From positions 1 through 7,514 of the forward strand of contig MFXJ01000063.1 in NCBI GenBank assembly GCA_001787465.1: a stretch of DNA of 7,514 bases, given 5' to 3'. The number at the start of each line of letters is the position of its first letter. The stretch's first letter is position 1. The notes under the pieces are model-generated. The model was not told where the DNA came from and searched no databases. It saw nothing but the letters and a program-made list of their open reading frames with translations. This document shows positions 5,164 to 7,514 of the stretch, one piece after another. This stretch comes from Candidatus Peregrinibacteria bacterium RIFOXYB2_FULL_32_7 (lineage in GTDB: Bacteria > Patescibacteriota > Gracilibacteria > UBA1369 > GWF2-33-10). The position numbers and the translations under genes are program-made.

Positions 5164-7514
5164 ATGAATGCTACTATTGAAGATATAATTAAAAATCCGG
5201 ATTACAATAAACTATTCAAAGAAGAATATTTTAAACAATTTGTTGCCCGTCCGGCAGACAAAGAAAATCCCAAAGAGGAAACACTCATTAATCATTCCAA
5301 AACAACCCTTGAAATTTTTGATACGCTTGTTGAAGAACTGAGACTTAAGAGTGTGTTTGAAGAACTTTTCAGAAAATCATTTGGAAATTATGATCCGAAG
5401 TTTTGGAATATTCTGCGTGCAATTGTATATTATCATGATTTTGGAAAAATGAATCAAGAGTATCAGGAAAGAATTAAAGAGATTACAAAGAAAAATTGTG
5501 GAGAAATATGCGATGAAAGGAAATTAAATAAAAGCAAGGAATCAGAACACGCACTTCCGGGGTTGTTTCTTTTTGGTTTAATGCTGGAAAAATATCTGAA
5601 AAATGAGGATGAAAAAATCAAAGCCGTGTTTTTCTATCTGGCTTCTGTAATTGCAAGGCACCATACTAATCTCAAATCTCCTGTAGAAATTGGAGAAAGT
5701 ATGGATACTTTATGGGAAAAACCAAAAGAAAGCACATTCAAAAAATTAATCAAAAAAATTCAAGAAGACTTGAAAAATAACGGACAAATAGAAAATCTCG
5801 CTGTTTGGTTTGATCAAAGAAATAATCTACCAATTGAAAAAGCCGGATTTATCTTTAGATACTTCCACGATACCATTAACTCGTATAAACCAGAACAACA
5901 AGAGGCACTTTTCTATTTGCACAAATTATTATACTCCTGTCTTGTGAGTGCAGATTATTATGCAGCATATCATCGTGAAACTCCGGAAGAAATTGCCAAT
6001 ACTCTTTCAGATATAAAAAAATTAAAGGATAATCTAAATGCACATCTAAGTAGTAAAAAATCAGATGATGACGTTTCCAAGGCACGTGAAAAATTTAGAA
6101 TAACTGCCTTGGAAAGATTGCATAACAAGGATAATGAAAAGAAAAATGTTTTCTATCTTTATCTTCCAACTGGTGGAGGGAAAACATTAACTTCGCTAAA
6201 TCTTGCACTCGAGCTTGCTGAAAAAAACCACTCAAATAGGTTGTTCTATGTTTTTCCGTTTGTCAATATAATTGAGCAAAACCAGAAGGCATTGAAAGAA
6301 GCTCTTAAAGATGAAAATCTTATCTCGCCTATCTACTCATATTCTGACTGGAAAAAAATTGATGATGAAGATGATGACACTCATTTTATTAATCAGGAAT
6401 TCACAAATTACCCGGTAGTTGTATTGAGCAATGTAAATTTTTTCAATGCACTGATTAAAAGTGGAAAAAGCTCCAATTACAAGCTTCATAATTTTGCCAA
6501 CAGCGTAATTGTAATAGATGAAATTCAGTCATTAAATGCGAAAGAATGGACTTTGTATAATGACTTGATTGTCAATGCTGCAGAGATGCTTAATTCAAAA
6601 ATAATTGTGATGTCTGCCAGTATTCCACCGATATATGAATTGTCAGAAGATGAAGAAAAGGAGCGAATCCAAACAGAAGTTGGTATTTTGATTGAGCCTG
6701 ATGAAGAAAAACTAAGAGGTGATTTTAAGCTTTTTTTGGACCGAACGGAATTATTACTGGAGGAAAAAGACACTGAATTACATAAACTTACAATAGAAAA
6801 AATAAAATCGCATGAATTTCCAAATAAGGTTTTAATTGTTGCAAACACTATCAAAAAATCTTTAGAGACATATAAAAAATTAAAAAAAGATAAAGAACTT
6901 AAAGAGCAATATGGAAGTAAAATCCTTCTCTTAAACAGCACCTTGTTGCCTTCAAGAAGAAAGGAACTTGTAAGATTAATTGGGAACGAAAATGAGCGAC
7001 TTATCCTTGTTTCGACTCAGTCTGTTGAAGCCGGTCTTGATGTTGATTTTGATTTAGGGATACGAGAACTTGCACCTTTGGATAATCTTCTTCAGATATG
7101 CGGTCGGGTAAACCGTCATGGTAAGAAAAATAATAAATGTGTGGTTTATGTTGCAACTGGGGGTGTTGAGAAGGACTCGATAGTATATGGAGACTTAAGA
7201 TTTAGTGGGGGGAAAGATAAACAAAAAAAGAATAAACAAAAAACAGAAAATAAGAATATGCAGGTTTATATTAAAAAATTACTTGGCGAAGATACAAAAA
7301 TAGATGAAAAATATGCCGAATATTCAAAAGAGATTGTAGAGTTAATTAAAAAACAAAACAAAGATGTATATCGCGAAAGTCAAAGGCATGCTGTAGAAAG
7401 CTTACGCAACATGGATTTTGATTCACTCAATGAGCACAATGTCATTGAACAACAATCCGTTTCAATTTTTATTCCTGCGAATGTTCCTCTTGATCCTAAA
7501 GATGATGAACAATT
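5164..7514 (+). CDS. cas3: Cas3, HD nuclease-helicase of type I-B CRISPR (3' end missing)
   Basis: The frame is open from ATG 5164 to the right edge (783 full codons) without a stop. Cas3 is the ATP-driven helicase-nuclease recruited by Cascade to degrade target DNA. The N-terminal HD nuclease is complete by pattern: H44, H91-D92 with K95 (YHDFGK), H129, H166-H167 (ARHH) and D264 (SADYY), the set of metal ligands expected for active Cas3 HD domains. The superfamily 2 helicase motifs follow in order: Walker A PTGGGKT (335-341), FPFVNIIEQN for motif Ia, Walker B DEIQ (452-455) in place of DEAH/DExH, SAS (484-486), motif V TQSVEAGLDVD (618-628) and motif VI QICGRVNRHG (644-653). A lysine/asparagine/glutamine-rich linker (about 684-698) precedes the C-terminal region, which is cut by the window. 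All catalytic residues visible are intact, so the protein looks functional. A single base separates the cas5 stop from its ATG, with GGGG nine bases upstream as a weak ribosome-binding site. Confidence 0.97.
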   Translation, partial: MNATIEDIIKNPDYNKLFKEEYFKQFVARPADKENPKEETLINHSKTTLEIFDTLVEELRLKSVFEELFRKSFGNYDPKFWNILRAIVYYHDFGKMNQEYQERIKEITKKNCGEICDERKLNKSKESEHALPGLFLFGLMLEKYLKNEDEKIKAVFFYLASVIARHHTNLKSPVEIGESMDTLWEKPKESTFKKLIKKIQEDLKNNGQIENLAVWFDQRNNLPIEKAGFIFRYFHDTINSYKPEQQEALFYLHKLLYSCLVSADYYAAYHRETPEEIANTLSDIKKLKDNLNAHLSSKKSDDDVSKAREKFRITALERLHNKDNEKKNVFYLYLPTGGGKTLTSLNLALELAEKNHSNRLFYVFPFVNIIEQNQKALKEALKDENLISPIYSYSDWKKIDDEDDDTHFINQEFTNYPVVVLSNVNFFNALIKSGKSSNYKLHNFANSVIVIDEIQSLNAKEWTLYNDLIVNAAEMLNSKIIVMSASIPPIYELSEDEEKERIQTEVGILIEPDEEKLRGDFKLFLDRTELLLEEKDTELHKLTIEKIKSHEFPNKVLIVANTIKKSLETYKKLKKDKELKEQYGSKILLLNSTLLPSRRKELVRLIGNENERLILVSTQSVEAGLDVDFDLGIRELAPLDNLLQICGRVNRHGKKNNKCVVYVATGGVEKDSIVYGDLRFSGGKDKQKKNKQKTENKNMQVYIKKLLGEDTKIDEKYAEYSKEIVELIKKQNKDVYRESQRHAVESLRNMDFDSLNEHNVIEQQSVSIFIPANVPLDPKDDEQ

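Noticed and set aside
6525..6941. 138-residue minus-strand frame inside cas3
   Set aside because: It is opposite the helicase core, which carries all the SF2 motifs; its Ser/Phe-rich content is typical of the antisense of Glu/Lys-rich coding sequence.
5164..7514. Frameshift or pseudogene in cas3
   Set aside because: Reading the frame by hand from 5164 to the edge shows no stop, and every HD and helicase motif lies in the same frame; it is simply cut by the window.

Overview
The window is the front and middle of a type I-B CRISPR-Cas effector operon, all on the + strand. It is so tightly packed that there is essentially no intergenic DNA. In order it holds: the last codons of a probable upstream gene (1-33); a COG2865-type AlbA_2/Schlafen-like, HATPase-like and winged-helix protein (30-1343); the Cascade large subunit cas8b (1340-3322); the backbone subunit cas7 (3315-4316); cas5 (4317-5162); and cas3, an HD nuclease fused to a helicase, which starts at 5164 and runs off the right edge. 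Stops and starts either overlap (ATGA at 30-33 and 1340-1343, ATGAATGA at 3315-3322), abut (TAG then GTG at 4314-4319), or are one base apart (5163). This argues for a single polycistronic mRNA with translational coupling. The promoter must lie upstream of the window, and no terminator is visible.

The cas8b-cas7-cas5-cas3 order and the family signatures identify a type I-B interference module. Cas8b, Cas7, Cas5 and a small subunit would form the crRNA-guided surveillance complex, and Cas3 would be recruited to unwind and cut the target. No separate cas11 gene is present. However, cas8b contains an in-frame ATG at 2954, preceded by a strong Shine-Dalgarno-like AGAGGG, which would yield a 122-residue C-terminal product. 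That fits the internally translated Cas11 described for type I-B, I-C and I-D systems. cas6, the adaptation genes (cas4, cas1, cas2) and the repeat array are not in the window and are expected outside it.

The least ordinary element is the first gene. An AlbA_2-HATPase-wHTH protein is coupled to cas8b by a 4-base overlap with the cas8b ribosome-binding site inside its own 3' end, so it sits inside the cas transcription unit. It looks richer in G+C than the cas genes and carries a 12-bp tandem repeat encoding TPQK units, so it may have a separate origin. It could be an operon regulator or a Schlafen-like effector; the sequence does not decide between them.

The organism is an AT-rich prokaryote with frequent ATA codons and clear GGAGG/GGTGA ribosome-binding sites. 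A methanogenic euryarchaeon would suit this gene content and the TPQK-bearing COG2865 protein, but an anaerobic bacterium cannot be excluded from this sequence alone.
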